64,000 nt of DNA from Parahoeflea alexandrii (GCF_024105735.1 NZ_JAAAML010000004.1:496001-560000); one strand, 5' to 3'; positions 45,188 to 54,489 are shown, counted from the first letter of the stretch. Translations and numbers: made by a program. Notes: generated by a model not told the origin, from the sequence alone.

Positions 45188-45208
45188 AGTTTAGAATGAA
45201 TCCAAACT
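45188..45208. promoter_or_regulatory. ICE-like (Irr-type) dyad upstream of the iron operon
   Basis: AGTTTAGAATG-AATCCAAACT is a 21-bp dyad with 8 of 10 positions paired. The left half TTTAGAA equals the Irr ICE half-site as I recall it (TTTAGAA-N3-TTCTAAA); the right half fits five of seven. It is 67-87 bp upstream of the Cys-rich gene. Irr control of bfr-type genes is known in rhizobia. Confidence 0.5.
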
Positions 45209-45385
45209 GTTAGCAGATGCATGGCTCTCCGATATCGAAGCACCGTCACGGCGCACGCATCCGGCCAAGCCCTTCCCAGCCAGCGTAAAATTCCGGTCGC
45301 GCATTGCCGATCGCAGATCCGCGCCTAGGTTCACCTCAACGCCGCATGCGACTGTACGCAGGACGGGGCGCCGAGGACATGAGAC

Positions 45386-46135
45386 ATGGCTGAACCCAGA
45401 CGCCCTTCGATAGCCCTTATCATCGGCAGCGGCCCCAGCGCCCCATCGACCCGGCACTGGCCGAAACCGTCCAACATGAAGATCGTTGCCATCAACAATG
45501 CCTGGCAGGCGCGACCGGATTGGGATTGCCTGGTGCATGCCGGTGATTTCCCGGTCGCCCGCAGGCCGGACCGGTTGATGCCCGGACAATCGGTGCACAG
45601 CCATGAGAGCTATGTTCCCGCCCAGAACCGGTTTGGCGGCTTCGTCTATGGCGGCGGCACAATGGCGTTTACCGCCGGGTACTGGGCGCTGGACACGCTC
45701 CGGCCAGACATTCTTGCCTATTTCGCCTGCGACATGACCTATTCCGGCAAGGTGACGCATTTCTACGGACAAGGCACCGCGGATCCGCTGCGCGCCGACG
45801 TCACGTTGCAATCGCTGGAAGCCAAGTCAGCCCGGCTTATGGCCCTTGCCGGACGGCAGGGATGCGCCTGCGTCAACCTCTCCAGTGAGCCGGTTAGCCG
45901 GTTGCTGTTCCCGCGGATCCGGTTTGACGAACTGGACAAGCCGGCAGAACCGGTACAGACCGATGCCGCTGCAATGGAGGCCGCGCTGCTTGAGGAAACC
46001 CGGCTTGGCTACATGGTCGAAGACGGGGAGTACTGGCACCACGCTGAACGGTTTGACGCATCGGCGCTGTCCAGGATCGACGACATGTGGTTGCGGGTGT
46101 GTCAGCCCGCACAAAGGCAAAAGCGCTTCGCCTAG
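45386..46135 (+). CDS. Unrecognised 249-residue protein with a Rossmann-like start
   Basis: The family is not recognised with confidence. The N terminus SIALIIGSGPSAPSTRHW has a Gly-rich nucleotide-binding-like loop, followed by MKIVAINNAWQARPDWDCLV and later YFACDMTYSGKVTHFYG. This order recalls glycosyltransferase-associated or DUF115-like proteins, but only weakly. There is no signal or membrane helix. It is monocistronic on the plus strand, convergent with the acyl-CoA ligase and divergent from the iron operon. Confidence 0.75.
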   Translation: MAEPRRPSIALIIGSGPSAPSTRHWPKPSNMKIVAINNAWQARPDWDCLVHAGDFPVARRPDRLMPGQSVHSHESYVPAQNRFGGFVYGGGTMAFTAGYWALDTLRPDILAYFACDMTYSGKVTHFYGQGTADPLRADVTLQSLEAKSARLMALAGRQGCACVNLSSEPVSRLLFPRIRFDELDKPAEPVQTDAAAMEAALLEETRLGYMVEDGEYWHHAERFDASALSRIDDMWLRVCQPAQRQKRFA

Positions 46136-46204
46136 CCCGACAGCGCACGGAGCTTTTGGGCAAGTACCAAAGGCTGACCGGCCCGAAGTCCGTCGCGGCG
46201 CGGG

Positions 46205-47713
46205 TCAGGCAAGCCTGCTTCGCAGCTCTGTCTTGAGCACTTTGCCATAATTGTTCTTCGGCAAGGCCGTTTCGAAGACATAGGCCTTGGGACGTTTGAA
46301 ACCGGCGATGAGCGAACGGCAATGGGCGTCGAGTTCGGCGGCGGCAGGCGTCTCGTCACCGGATGCCACAATGAAAGCGACGACCTCCTCGCCCCATTCG
46401 GAGCTGGGCCGGCCGACCACGGAAACCTCCGCCACGGCGGGGTGGGTCAGCAAGGCCTCCTCGACCTCGCGCGGGTAGATATTGGTGCCGCCCGAAATGA
46501 TGACATCCTTGGAGCGGTCACGCAGGGTGAGATAGCCATCTTTATCGAGCGAACCCATGTCGCCGGTCCACAGCCAGCCGTTCCTGATGCTCTGGGCGGT
46601 GGCCTCGGGGTTTTTCCAGTATCCCTTCATCACCGGCGCACCGGCGGCGACGATCTCGCCGATCTCGCCCACAGGCATGTCCTCGCCATCCTCGCCGACC
46701 ACCCGGACCGAGACGCAGGATTGCGCGGTGCCGACCGACGCCAGACGTTCGCGCCATCGCGGATGTTCGCGGTCCATGACATCGTCGCGTGACAGCGAGG
46801 TCAGGGTCATCGGGCATTCGCCCTGACCGTAGATCTGAACGAAACGGGCGCCGAACTGTGCCGTCGCCGCCTCGATGTCGGCGAGATACATCGGGCCGCC
46901 GCCATAGACGATGGTGCGCACCCCCTGCCCCGCATACCCGGATTGCCGAGCCGCCGCGAGCCAGCGGCTGATCATCGTCGGGGCCGCAAACATGGTGACG
47001 TTGCCGAGACGTGGCGCAAGGGCCGAGAGTTCGTGTGCGTCAAACCCGCCGGACGCCGGAATGACATGGCGGCTGCCACGCAGCACGTGCATGAAATTGT
47101 ACAGACCCGCGCCATGCGACAGCGGCGCGGCATAGACCGCCGCGTCTTCCGGCAAAACGCCATCGACATCGACGAAATAGGCATAGGTCATGGCATGCAG
47201 ATTGGCGTTGGTCAGCATCACGCCCTTGGGCTTTCCGGTCGTCCCGGACGTGTAGAACAACCAGGCCAGGTCATCTGCCGCGCGGGGCTCCGGTTCGGCA
47301 AGCGCGGCAATCTCGGCGTCTGAAGCCGGGTCGGACGCCAGATCGTGGATCGCGCATCTGGCAGGCAGCAAGCCGGAGAGCTCATCATTGCCGGAGACAA
47401 ACAGCACCTTGGCTCCGGAATCCTCAGCAATGAAGGCTGCTTCGCGCGGATGCAGCTTGGCATTGATGGGCACGGCTGCGGCACCGCAGAACCAGATGCC
47501 ATAGAGCACCTCGAGATAGACCGGGCTGTTCTTCATGAAGACGGCAACGCGGTCGCCGGGCTCGACCTGGTGCCGGGCGCGCAGAAAAGCGCCGATGCGC
47601 GCGGCACTGGCTGCAAATCCGGCATAGGTTGCGACCAGATCCTCACCCGAAAACAGTGCCGGTGCATCAGGCTGCCTTCTGGCCGTGCGGACAAGCCATT
47701 CTGCTGGATTCAT
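46205..47713 (-). CDS. AMP-forming acyl-CoA ligase
   Basis: A 502-residue adenylate-forming enzyme that activates a carboxylic acid to its CoA thioester. P-loop-like motif YTSGTTGKPKGVML, YGQGECPMT (A5), WLWTGDMGSLDKDGYLTLRD (A7), and the C-terminal lysine region KNNYGKVLKTEL (A10) are present. The substrate is unknown; size and motifs fit medium/long-chain or malonyl-CoA synthetase-like members. GGGGGAGGCAAGG precedes the ATG. It is divergent from phaC with 243 bp between, so it may supply hydroxyacyl or acyl-CoA for PHA metabolism. Confidence 0.85.
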   Translation of the reverse strand: MNPAEWLVRTARRQPDAPALFSGEDLVATYAGFAASAARIGAFLRARHQVEPGDRVAVFMKNSPVYLEVLYGIWFCGAAAVPINAKLHPREAAFIAEDSGAKVLFVSGNDELSGLLPARCAIHDLASDPASDAEIAALAEPEPRAADDLAWLFYTSGTTGKPKGVMLTNANLHAMTYAYFVDVDGVLPEDAAVYAAPLSHGAGLYNFMHVLRGSRHVIPASGGFDAHELSALAPRLGNVTMFAAPTMISRWLAAARQSGYAGQGVRTIVYGGGPMYLADIEAATAQFGARFVQIYGQGECPMTLTSLSRDDVMDREHPRWRERLASVGTAQSCVSVRVVGEDGEDMPVGEIGEIVAAGAPVMKGYWKNPEATAQSIRNGWLWTGDMGSLDKDGYLTLRDRSKDVIISGGTNIYPREVEEALLTHPAVAEVSVVGRPSSEWGEEVVAFIVASGDETPAAAELDAHCRSLIAGFKRPKAYVFETALPKNNYGKVLKTELRSRLA

Positions 47714-47889
47714 ACCTTGCCTCCCCCGAAGCGGTCATCGCTTGCCACTGCGCCAAGCAGCGCATGGCCGCTTGACCGGCCCTCCGCGATTGCACCAGAA
47801 AAGCCCGGCTTGTGCCAAGCCCCAAATTCACCTTCCGGCAATCGCTCCACCGGGAAAGCAGCAAAGGAACGTGCCCGCACGCAACACCC

Positions 47890-47903
47890 TTGATATCGGT
47901 CAA
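47890..47903. promoter_or_regulatory. FNR/FixK-type box upstream of phaC
   Basis: TTGATATCGGTCAA matches TTGAT-N4-ATCAA at nine of ten conserved positions. It lies 54-67 bp before the phaC start, close to an activating position for a class II promoter, and about 180 bp from the divergent ligase. Oxygen-responsive control of phaC is inferred. Confidence 0.6.
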
Positions 47904-47956
47904 GGCATTCCGGTCGATCAGGGCCTAGCCTGCAGTCGAGAGGATGACCTGACCTC

Positions 47957-49777
47957 ATGCGAAAAAACAACGTTCACGCCATTGCAAAGCAGCCGGCTCG
48001 CGGAGAGCTCAAAACAGCTGCCCGGGCAAAGCTTTCCAGTGCAGCAAACGCCCACGCCGAACACCCCTATGCCGGCCTCGACCAGGCGTTGCGTGGTGCC
48101 GTTGCGCGGATGACGGGCGGCGTATCCCCCTTCGCGCTTGTGGAGACCTGGACCGACTGGGCCCTGCATCTGGCGCGGGCACCGGGACGGCAACTGGAAC
48201 TGGCCGAGCATGCCAGGAACAATACACTGAAACTGGCAGAGTTTGCCGCAAAGTCGCTCCCGGAGACGGCCCGGAAGGCGCCTTTTTCTCCCAAGGTCTA
48301 TGATCACCGGTTTGCGGACCCGGGCTGGCAGGGGTTGCCCTTCAGCCTCTGGCAACAGGCCTTCCTTGCGACGCAGGACTGGTGGGATCATGCCACCGAC
48401 GACATGCGCGGCCTGCGCAAGCAGGATTCGGACCGGACACGGTTTCTGGTTCGGCAATTGCTCGACACGGTGTCGCCATCGAATTTTCCCTGGCTCAATC
48501 CAGAGATCCTGGCCGAAACGGCCAGGACAGGCGGCCGCAACCTGGCTGAGGGCATGGTGCACGCCACCGATGACTGGCTGCATACGTTGAGCCAGGCGCA
48601 TACCCCACCACCCGAAGGCTACAAGATCGGCAAGGACATTGCCTGCACACCGGGTCAGGTGGTTTACCGGAACGACATTTTCGAACTGCTGCAATACACC
48701 CCGCAAACCAGCAAGGTGCAGGCTGAGCCGGTGCTGATCGTGCCTGCCTGGATCATGAAATACTACATTCTCGATCTCTCTCCGCACAATTCGCTGATCA
48801 ATTACCTGGTGGGCCAGGGTTTCACCGTCTTTGCCATCTCGTGGTGCAATCCGACCGCCGATCAGCGCGAGCTGTCGCTCGAAGACTACAGAAAGCGAGG
48901 GGTAATGGCTGCGCTCGACGCGATCACGGCAATCGTGCCGGGCCGGAAGATCCACGCCAACGGCTATTGCCTGGGCGGAACGATGCTGGCGATCGCGGCC
49001 GCGACCATGGCCCGGGACGGCGATGACCGGCTGGCGAGCGTCACCCTGATGGCGGCGCAGGTGGATTTCTCCGAGGCCGGCGAACTGCTGTTGTTTCTGG
49101 ACGAGAGCCAGGTTGCCTTTCTCGAGGACATGATGTGGACCCAGGGCTATCTGGACCGGCCGCAGATGGCGCGCGCTTTTGCCTCGATCAGGGCTGAAGA
49201 CCTGATCTACACCCGCGCGGTGCAGCGCTACTTTCTTGGGAAGGATGACCTGCCAACCGATATCGGGGTCTGGAACACCGACACGACCCGGATGCCTGCA
49301 AGAATGCATTCGGAGTACCTCAGGGGCCTGTTTCTGGAAAACCGGCTCTCTGCAGGACGGTTCGCGGTCGAGGGGCGGGTGATCGCTCTCAAGGATATCG
49401 CCGCACCGATGTTTGTGGTCGGCACCGAAACGGACCACATCGCGCCATGGAAATCGGTCTACAAGACGCGGCTGTTTACGGACACCGATCTGACCTTCGT
49501 GCTGACCAAGTCAGGCCACAATGGCGGTATACTTTCGGAACCGGGACACCCGAACCGTCACTACAGGATCGGTCACAGGGCACAAGGCGCACTTTATGTC
49601 GATCCGGACAGCTGGTTTGCCCAAACCGAACCAACCGACGGGTCCTGGTGGCCCGCGTGGACCGAATGGCTGAGCGCGAACTGCAGCGGCAAGGTGGCGC
49701 CGCCATCAATTGGCACGCCCGAGCGGGGCTATTCGCCGCTTGACGCGGCGCCGGGACGCTACATTCACCAGACTTGA
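47957..49777 (+). CDS. phaC: Poly(3-hydroxyalkanoate) synthase PhaC
   Basis: PhaC polymerises (R)-3-hydroxyacyl-CoA into storage polyester. The 606-residue product has an N-terminal PhaC-N domain and an alpha/beta-hydrolase core with lipase-like box GYCLGGT (catalytic Cys338) and catalytic His521 in SGHNGG. The length fits class I enzymes. The N-terminal 45 residues are basic and Ala-rich. No phaA, phaB, phasin or phaR is adjacent, so this may be a second, specially regulated synthase. Confidence 0.95.
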   Translation: MRKNNVHAIAKQPARGELKTAARAKLSSAANAHAEHPYAGLDQALRGAVARMTGGVSPFALVETWTDWALHLARAPGRQLELAEHARNNTLKLAEFAAKSLPETARKAPFSPKVYDHRFADPGWQGLPFSLWQQAFLATQDWWDHATDDMRGLRKQDSDRTRFLVRQLLDTVSPSNFPWLNPEILAETARTGGRNLAEGMVHATDDWLHTLSQAHTPPPEGYKIGKDIACTPGQVVYRNDIFELLQYTPQTSKVQAEPVLIVPAWIMKYYILDLSPHNSLINYLVGQGFTVFAISWCNPTADQRELSLEDYRKRGVMAALDAITAIVPGRKIHANGYCLGGTMLAIAAATMARDGDDRLASVTLMAAQVDFSEAGELLLFLDESQVAFLEDMMWTQGYLDRPQMARAFASIRAEDLIYTRAVQRYFLGKDDLPTDIGVWNTDTTRMPARMHSEYLRGLFLENRLSAGRFAVEGRVIALKDIAAPMFVVGTETDHIAPWKSVYKTRLFTDTDLTFVLTKSGHNGGILSEPGHPNRHYRIGHRAQGALYVDPDSWFAQTEPTDGSWWPAWTEWLSANCSGKVAPPSIGTPERGYSPLDAAPGRYIHQT

Positions 49778-50053
49778 AGCGCCAGTGTATTGTCGTCAGG
49801 CTGCACAACCGTGCCGTGCCGATAGCCGCTTGGGGACCGGTGAACGGGCCTTAGCGCGTGTGCCGACTACCGCCATTCCCCCAAAAATCTCATAGAAAAA
49901 TTAGCCGTTTGTTATTCCAATAGAAGATATCTCTTAATTACCGATTGTTCATGCAGTAGCCGTCGGCCGGTCTTCGGGAAAGGCCGGATCCGGAGAGGTC
50001 AGCGATGCCGATGCTCGATCTCGTCTCCTTCGCGCGGATTAGCAGCAGGCACA

Positions 50054-52288
50054 ATGATGGCATTTCCGATCCCCCCGAACGAGCATCAGAGGTTGGCAGC
50101 GCTCCACCGGTTGAAAATACTCAACACGGAATGCACTCCGGAATTCGATGCAGTCGTCAACATGGCCATCGCCATGTTCGACGCTCCGATAGCATTGATC
50201 TCTTTCGTCGACCGGAATGCGCAATGGTTCAAGGCAAAACAGGGGATCGAACTTGCCTCGACCAAGCGCAGTGACGCGTTTTGCAGCCACACGATCATGC
50301 AAGAGGGCGTGTTGGTGGTGGAAGATGCGACCAAGGACCAAAGGTTCTGCAACAATGACCTGGTGACCGCCGCTCCGCACATCCGCTTCTATGCCGGAAT
50401 TCCGGTTTCGTCGGATGGTGAAACGCATGTGGCAACCCTGTGCGTCATCGATACCAAACCCAGAACATTCTCGGATGAACAGCAAAGAATGCTGATCGAG
50501 TTGCGCAACATCGTGGCGGGCCTGATCCAAGCGCATGCGATCGCCAACGAAGCAAAAAGCTCCGAGCGCAATGCACGCCAGCGGCGCAAGCTGCTCTCCC
50601 AGGTCGAGCGTATGTCAAAAATCGGCGCCTGGTCACTTGATACGCAAAGGCTGGTCACCGAATGGTCGCCGCAGGTTTATGTCATTCACGAATATGACGG
50701 AACCGAGCCGCCCAGTCTTGAGCAGGCCATCAGTTTTTATCCCGAGCACGAACGGGGACGACTGACGCAGAAGATCAACATGTGCATCGAGTATGGCGTT
50801 CCCTATGAAATCGAGTGCGATTTCATCACCGCGAAGGGCAACCAGCGCCGTGTGCGCTCAAGCGGGGAGATCGAACATGGCGAGGACGGCACCAAGTTTC
50901 TGATCGGCATCGTCAAGGACATTACCGAGCAATCGCAGCAGGAGGAGAAACTGTGGCGCGCGGCGCATCTCGACAGCCTCACCGGCATTGCCAACCGTCA
51001 CTCCTTCCATGCCGAAATGCAGGAGCGGATCAGAGCCCGCAAGTGTGACAGCACTGAACTGGCTCTGCTGATGATCGATCTTGATGATTTCAAGGACATC
51101 AATGACAGTCTGGGCCATGTTGCCGGGGATGTGGTGCTGCGCACAGTCGCCGAGCGGATCTCCGAAACGATCTCGCACAATGCCTTTTGCGCGCGGTTGG
51201 GGGGTGACGAGTTTGCGGTCGTGCTCAGCAGCACACCCGGACGCGGTGCCGCAGACGAAATCGGCGCCAAGCTGCTTGAAGAGATCAACCGGCCAATCAG
51301 GTTTGACAGGCACGACATTCGCGTCGGTGCTTCGATCGGGATTGCCGTCTCCACCTCGGGCAGCGAGGACGATCTTTTCGTCAGGTCAGATCTCGCGCTT
51401 TATCACGTCAAGCAGAATGGGCGTGGCGCCGCTGTGACATACACACCGGACATCACTGTCGCCTTTGAAGCCAAGAAACGCGCTGTCCTGATGATCAAGA
51501 GCGCGATCTCGGACGGGCGGCTCGAACCTCACTACCAGCCGATCATCGACCTGAAGTCACAGAAACTGCGTGGTGTTGAAGCCCTGGTCCGGGTCCGCAA
51601 CACGGATGGCACCTTGTCGGGACCTGCGGATTTCTGGCCAGCGTTGGGGGAACCTCAGTGCAGCCGCGAAATCGATGAAGTGATGCTCGAGCTTGCATTG
51701 CGGGATTTTTCACTGTGGAAGCTGTGCGGACTGGGTATCGAATTTGTCAGTGTCAATGCCTCGACCTCCTGCATTCGCTCCAGCAGCTATGCCGACCGGG
51801 TGCTGAGCAAGCTTGATGAATATGGATTAGACCCGAGCGAACTGAAGATCGAGGTCGTCGAAAGCGTATTTCTCGGCAGTGAAAGCAACGATGTCCGCGC
51901 CGTACTTGAGCGGCTTTCGGCGGAGGGTGTGCGGATCGCACTCGACGACTTCGGAACCGGCTATGCATCACTGAGCCATCTGCGGGATTACCCGATCAAC
52001 TGCATCAAGATCGACAAGTCGTTCGTCTCAGGTCTCGGACAGAACGGCAGCAACACGGCCATCGTCCAGGCCCTCATCGGACTTGGGCGTTCGATGAAAC
52101 TCGAGGTGATTACCGAAGGCATCGAAACCCAGGGCCAGCTTGACTTCGTCTCCGCATTGGGGAGCGATTTCGGACAGGGTTACCTGCTTGCCAGGCCGAT
52201 GGATGCGCAAGCACTTGCGCAATATGCAACCGCATCGCCTTTGCCGCATCCTGCTCGGGATGAGCGCGCACTCACGGCAAACGCTTAA
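50054..52288 (+). CDS. GAF-PAS-GGDEF-EAL cyclic-di-GMP turnover protein
   Basis: This 744-residue cytoplasmic protein has a GAF domain (about 25-165), a PAS domain (about 190-300), a GGDEF diguanylate cyclase domain (about 305-465; LGGDEFAV at about residue 383) and an EAL phosphodiesterase domain (about 480-735; Glu509 in GVEALVRV, DDFGTGYASLSHLRDYPI, EGIETQGQ). Both catalytic motifs look intact. The inhibitory I-site RxxD before GGDEF is absent (SHNA). Two ATGs in a row at 50054 and 50057 are possible starts. It is monocistronic; signals sensed by GAF and PAS are unknown. Confidence 0.95.
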   Translation: MMAFPIPPNEHQRLAALHRLKILNTECTPEFDAVVNMAIAMFDAPIALISFVDRNAQWFKAKQGIELASTKRSDAFCSHTIMQEGVLVVEDATKDQRFCNNDLVTAAPHIRFYAGIPVSSDGETHVATLCVIDTKPRTFSDEQQRMLIELRNIVAGLIQAHAIANEAKSSERNARQRRKLLSQVERMSKIGAWSLDTQRLVTEWSPQVYVIHEYDGTEPPSLEQAISFYPEHERGRLTQKINMCIEYGVPYEIECDFITAKGNQRRVRSSGEIEHGEDGTKFLIGIVKDITEQSQQEEKLWRAAHLDSLTGIANRHSFHAEMQERIRARKCDSTELALLMIDLDDFKDINDSLGHVAGDVVLRTVAERISETISHNAFCARLGGDEFAVVLSSTPGRGAADEIGAKLLEEINRPIRFDRHDIRVGASIGIAVSTSGSEDDLFVRSDLALYHVKQNGRGAAVTYTPDITVAFEAKKRAVLMIKSAISDGRLEPHYQPIIDLKSQKLRGVEALVRVRNTDGTLSGPADFWPALGEPQCSREIDEVMLELALRDFSLWKLCGLGIEFVSVNASTSCIRSSSYADRVLSKLDEYGLDPSELKIEVVESVFLGSESNDVRAVLERLSAEGVRIALDDFGTGYASLSHLRDYPINCIKIDKSFVSGLGQNGSNTAIVQALIGLGRSMKLEVITEGIETQGQLDFVSALGSDFGQGYLLARPMDAQALAQYATASPLPHPARDERALTANA

Positions 52289-52334
52289 GCTACCGATGTG
52301 CAGGTTCCAGTATTGGCAGCGGGCGGCCGCTGCA

Positions 52335-52367
52335 GAAAGGGCCGGGGCTGACAGCCCCGGCCCTTTC
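52335..52367. terminator. Bidirectional terminator between the GGDEF-EAL gene and glpV
   Basis: The perfect 15-bp stem GAAAGGGCCGGGGCT (52335-52349) pairs with 52353-52367 around loop GAC, with CTT/T-rich flanks. It lies between converging genes and can serve both. Confidence 0.88.
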
Positions 52368-52407
52368 CTTCCTGTCTGTTCCGGGCGCCTGAAGGCGCCT
52401 GGAGAGC

Positions 52408-54126
52408 TTACTGCCAGCTCTTGATCAGCTCGTCGTAAGAGACGGTCTGGGGTGTCTCATCCTCGTTTTCGAGCTTCGGATAAGGTGCACCCGGCTGTTC
52501 CAGCCAGTAGGACGCGTCCTGCGGCTCGTTCATCTTCGGACCGATGTCGCCCTGAACGCCTGCGCGTTCCAGGCGTTCCATGACCTTTTCCTGCGCTTCG
52601 CAGAGGCTGTCGAGCGCTTCCTGAGCGGTCTTTGCACCGGACATCGCATCACCGATGTTCTGCCACCACAGCTGAGCCAGCTTCGGATAGTCAGGGACGT
52701 TGGTGCCGGTCGGGGACCACTGGACGCGCGCAGGCGAACGGTAGAACTCGATCAGGCCGCCAAGCTTGTCGGCACGCTCGGTGAAGTGATCCGAGTTGAT
52801 GGTGGACTCACGGATGAAGGTGAGACCGACATCGGACTTCTTCAGGTCGACGGTCTTGGAGGTGACGAACTGTGCGTAGAGCCAGGCGGCCTTGGCACGA
52901 TCGACCGGGGTCGACTTCATCAGCGTCCACGAACCTGCGTCCTGATAGCCGACCTTCTGGCCTTCCTTCCAGTAAACGCCATGCGGCGAAGGTGCCATGC
53001 GCCACTTCGGCGTGCCATCTTCGTTCATGACCGGAAGGCCCGGCTCGACGGTTGCCGCGGTAAAGGCGGTATACCAGAACATCTGCTGGGCAACGTTGCC
53101 CTGGGCAGGGATCGGGCCGGCTTCACCGAAGGTCATGCCTGCTGCTTCCGGCGGGGAGTAGTTCTTCAGCCAGTCGATGGCCTTCTCAACAGCGTAAACC
53201 GCCGCAGGAGAGTTGGTGGCACCGCCACGGGTCACGCAGGAGCCGACAGGCTGTGAGTTTTCGTTCACGCGAATGCCCCACTCATCGACGGGAAGGCCGT
53301 TGGGCTCGCCCACGTCACCCATGCCTGCCATCGACATCCACGCATCGGTGTAACGCCAGCCGAGCGAGGGGTCCTTCTTGCCGTAGTCCATGTTGCCGTA
53401 GACAGCGCCGTCGACGCCAAGATGCGACAGATCGCGGCCGGTGAAGAACGCAGCAATGTCTTCGTAAGCCGACCAGTTGACCGGAACGCCGAGATCGTAG
53501 CCATATTCGGCCTTGAAGTCGGCCTTGTTCTTCTCGTCGTTGAACCAGTCATAGCGGAACCAGTAGAGGTTCGCGAACTGCTGGGTCGGCAGCTGATAGA
53601 GCTTGCCGTCCGGACCGGTGGTGAACGAGGTGCCGATGAAATCGGCGACATCGAGCGTCGGGCTGGTCACGTCAGCGCCTTCGCCTGCCATCCAGTCGGT
53701 CAGGTTGCGGACCTGCTGGTAGCGCCAGTGGGTGCCGATCAGGTCGGAGTCGTTGACGTAGCCGTCGTAGATATTCTCGCCCGACTGCATCTGGGTCTGA
53801 AGCTTTTCGACCACATCACCTTCGCCGATCAGGTCATGCGTGACCTTGATGCCGGTGATTGCAGTGAACGCAGGTGCGAGAACCTTCGACTCATATTCAT
53901 GGGTTGCGATGGTTTCAGAAACCACCTTGATATCCATGCCGGCGAACGGCTTGGCGGCATTGATGAAGAACTCCATCTCGGCCTTCTGCTCAGCTTCAGA
54001 GAGCACCGAGAGACCACCGATTTCTTCTGCCAGGAACTTTTCAGCGGCAGCCATGTCAGCATGGGCAGAGCCCGTTGCCAACATGATTGCGGCACATGCC
54101 GTCGTGTTCAGTAGTAGATTTCGCAT
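52408..54126 (-). CDS. glpV: Glycerol ABC transporter substrate-binding protein GlpV
   Basis: GlpV is the periplasmic binding protein of the rhizobial glycerol importer GlpSTPQUV. The 572-residue product has a signal peptide (LLLNTTACAAIMLATGSAHA) and the fold of family-1 solute-binding proteins; it is long, as usual for this group. Motifs include ITGIKVTHDLIGEGDVVEKL and YGKKDPSLGWRYTDAWMSMA. GGGAGG precedes the ATG. It is the last gene of the glpD-to-glpV operon. Confidence 0.93.
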   Translation of the reverse strand: MRNLLLNTTACAAIMLATGSAHADMAAAEKFLAEEIGGLSVLSEAEQKAEMEFFINAAKPFAGMDIKVVSETIATHEYESKVLAPAFTAITGIKVTHDLIGEGDVVEKLQTQMQSGENIYDGYVNDSDLIGTHWRYQQVRNLTDWMAGEGADVTSPTLDVADFIGTSFTTGPDGKLYQLPTQQFANLYWFRYDWFNDEKNKADFKAEYGYDLGVPVNWSAYEDIAAFFTGRDLSHLGVDGAVYGNMDYGKKDPSLGWRYTDAWMSMAGMGDVGEPNGLPVDEWGIRVNENSQPVGSCVTRGGATNSPAAVYAVEKAIDWLKNYSPPEAAGMTFGEAGPIPAQGNVAQQMFWYTAFTAATVEPGLPVMNEDGTPKWRMAPSPHGVYWKEGQKVGYQDAGSWTLMKSTPVDRAKAAWLYAQFVTSKTVDLKKSDVGLTFIRESTINSDHFTERADKLGGLIEFYRSPARVQWSPTGTNVPDYPKLAQLWWQNIGDAMSGAKTAQEALDSLCEAQEKVMERLERAGVQGDIGPKMNEPQDASYWLEQPGAPYPKLENEDETPQTVSYDELIKSWQ

Positions 54127-54196
54127 ATTATCCTCCCTTTAAAGATCATGCGAGTTCAAGAGATGCGGAAGACCCGAATCTCCATTTGATTTGGTC

Positions 54197-54478
54197 TCAC
54201 ACCGTTCGGAAAACGCCGATGGCGTAGATCAGTGAGAGTCCAAGTGCCCACCACAGGTTGGGTCCGACCAGACCCAGCCATGCGAGATGGATGAAGGCGC
54301 TGCCAAGCAGCGATATGAAAAGACGGTCGCCCCGGGTCGTCTCGAAGCGGAGGATTCCGACCCGCGGGTTGCCCCCCGGCGAAAAGTATTCCCAGATGCC
54401 CATTCCGATCAGCAGGCCGGCGAGACACACCCAGAAAAGGCTGGTGGGCAGGGTCCAGGCCATCCATGACAGGTCCAT
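54197..54478 (-). CDS. glpU: Small membrane protein GlpU (DUF2160)
   Basis: A 93-residue protein with three predicted transmembrane segments (TSLFWVCLAGLLIGMGIWEY, LFISLLGSAFIHLAWLGLV, LWWALGLSLIYAIGVF). It belongs to DUF2160 and is found only within glycerol ABC operons. The exact role is unknown. It lies 11 bp after glpQ; glpV follows after 70 bp. Confidence 0.9.
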   Translation of the reverse strand: MDLSWMAWTLPTSLFWVCLAGLLIGMGIWEYFSPGGNPRVGILRFETTRGDRLFISLLGSAFIHLAWLGLVGPNLWWALGLSLIYAIGVFRTV

Positions 54479-54489
54479 GATCTTCCTCC

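Noticed and set aside
45386-46135. Assignment of the 249-residue protein to DUF115 or a glycosyltransferase family
   Set aside because: Only the Gly-rich N-terminal pattern fits; no catalytic motif could be matched, so it is left as unrecognised.
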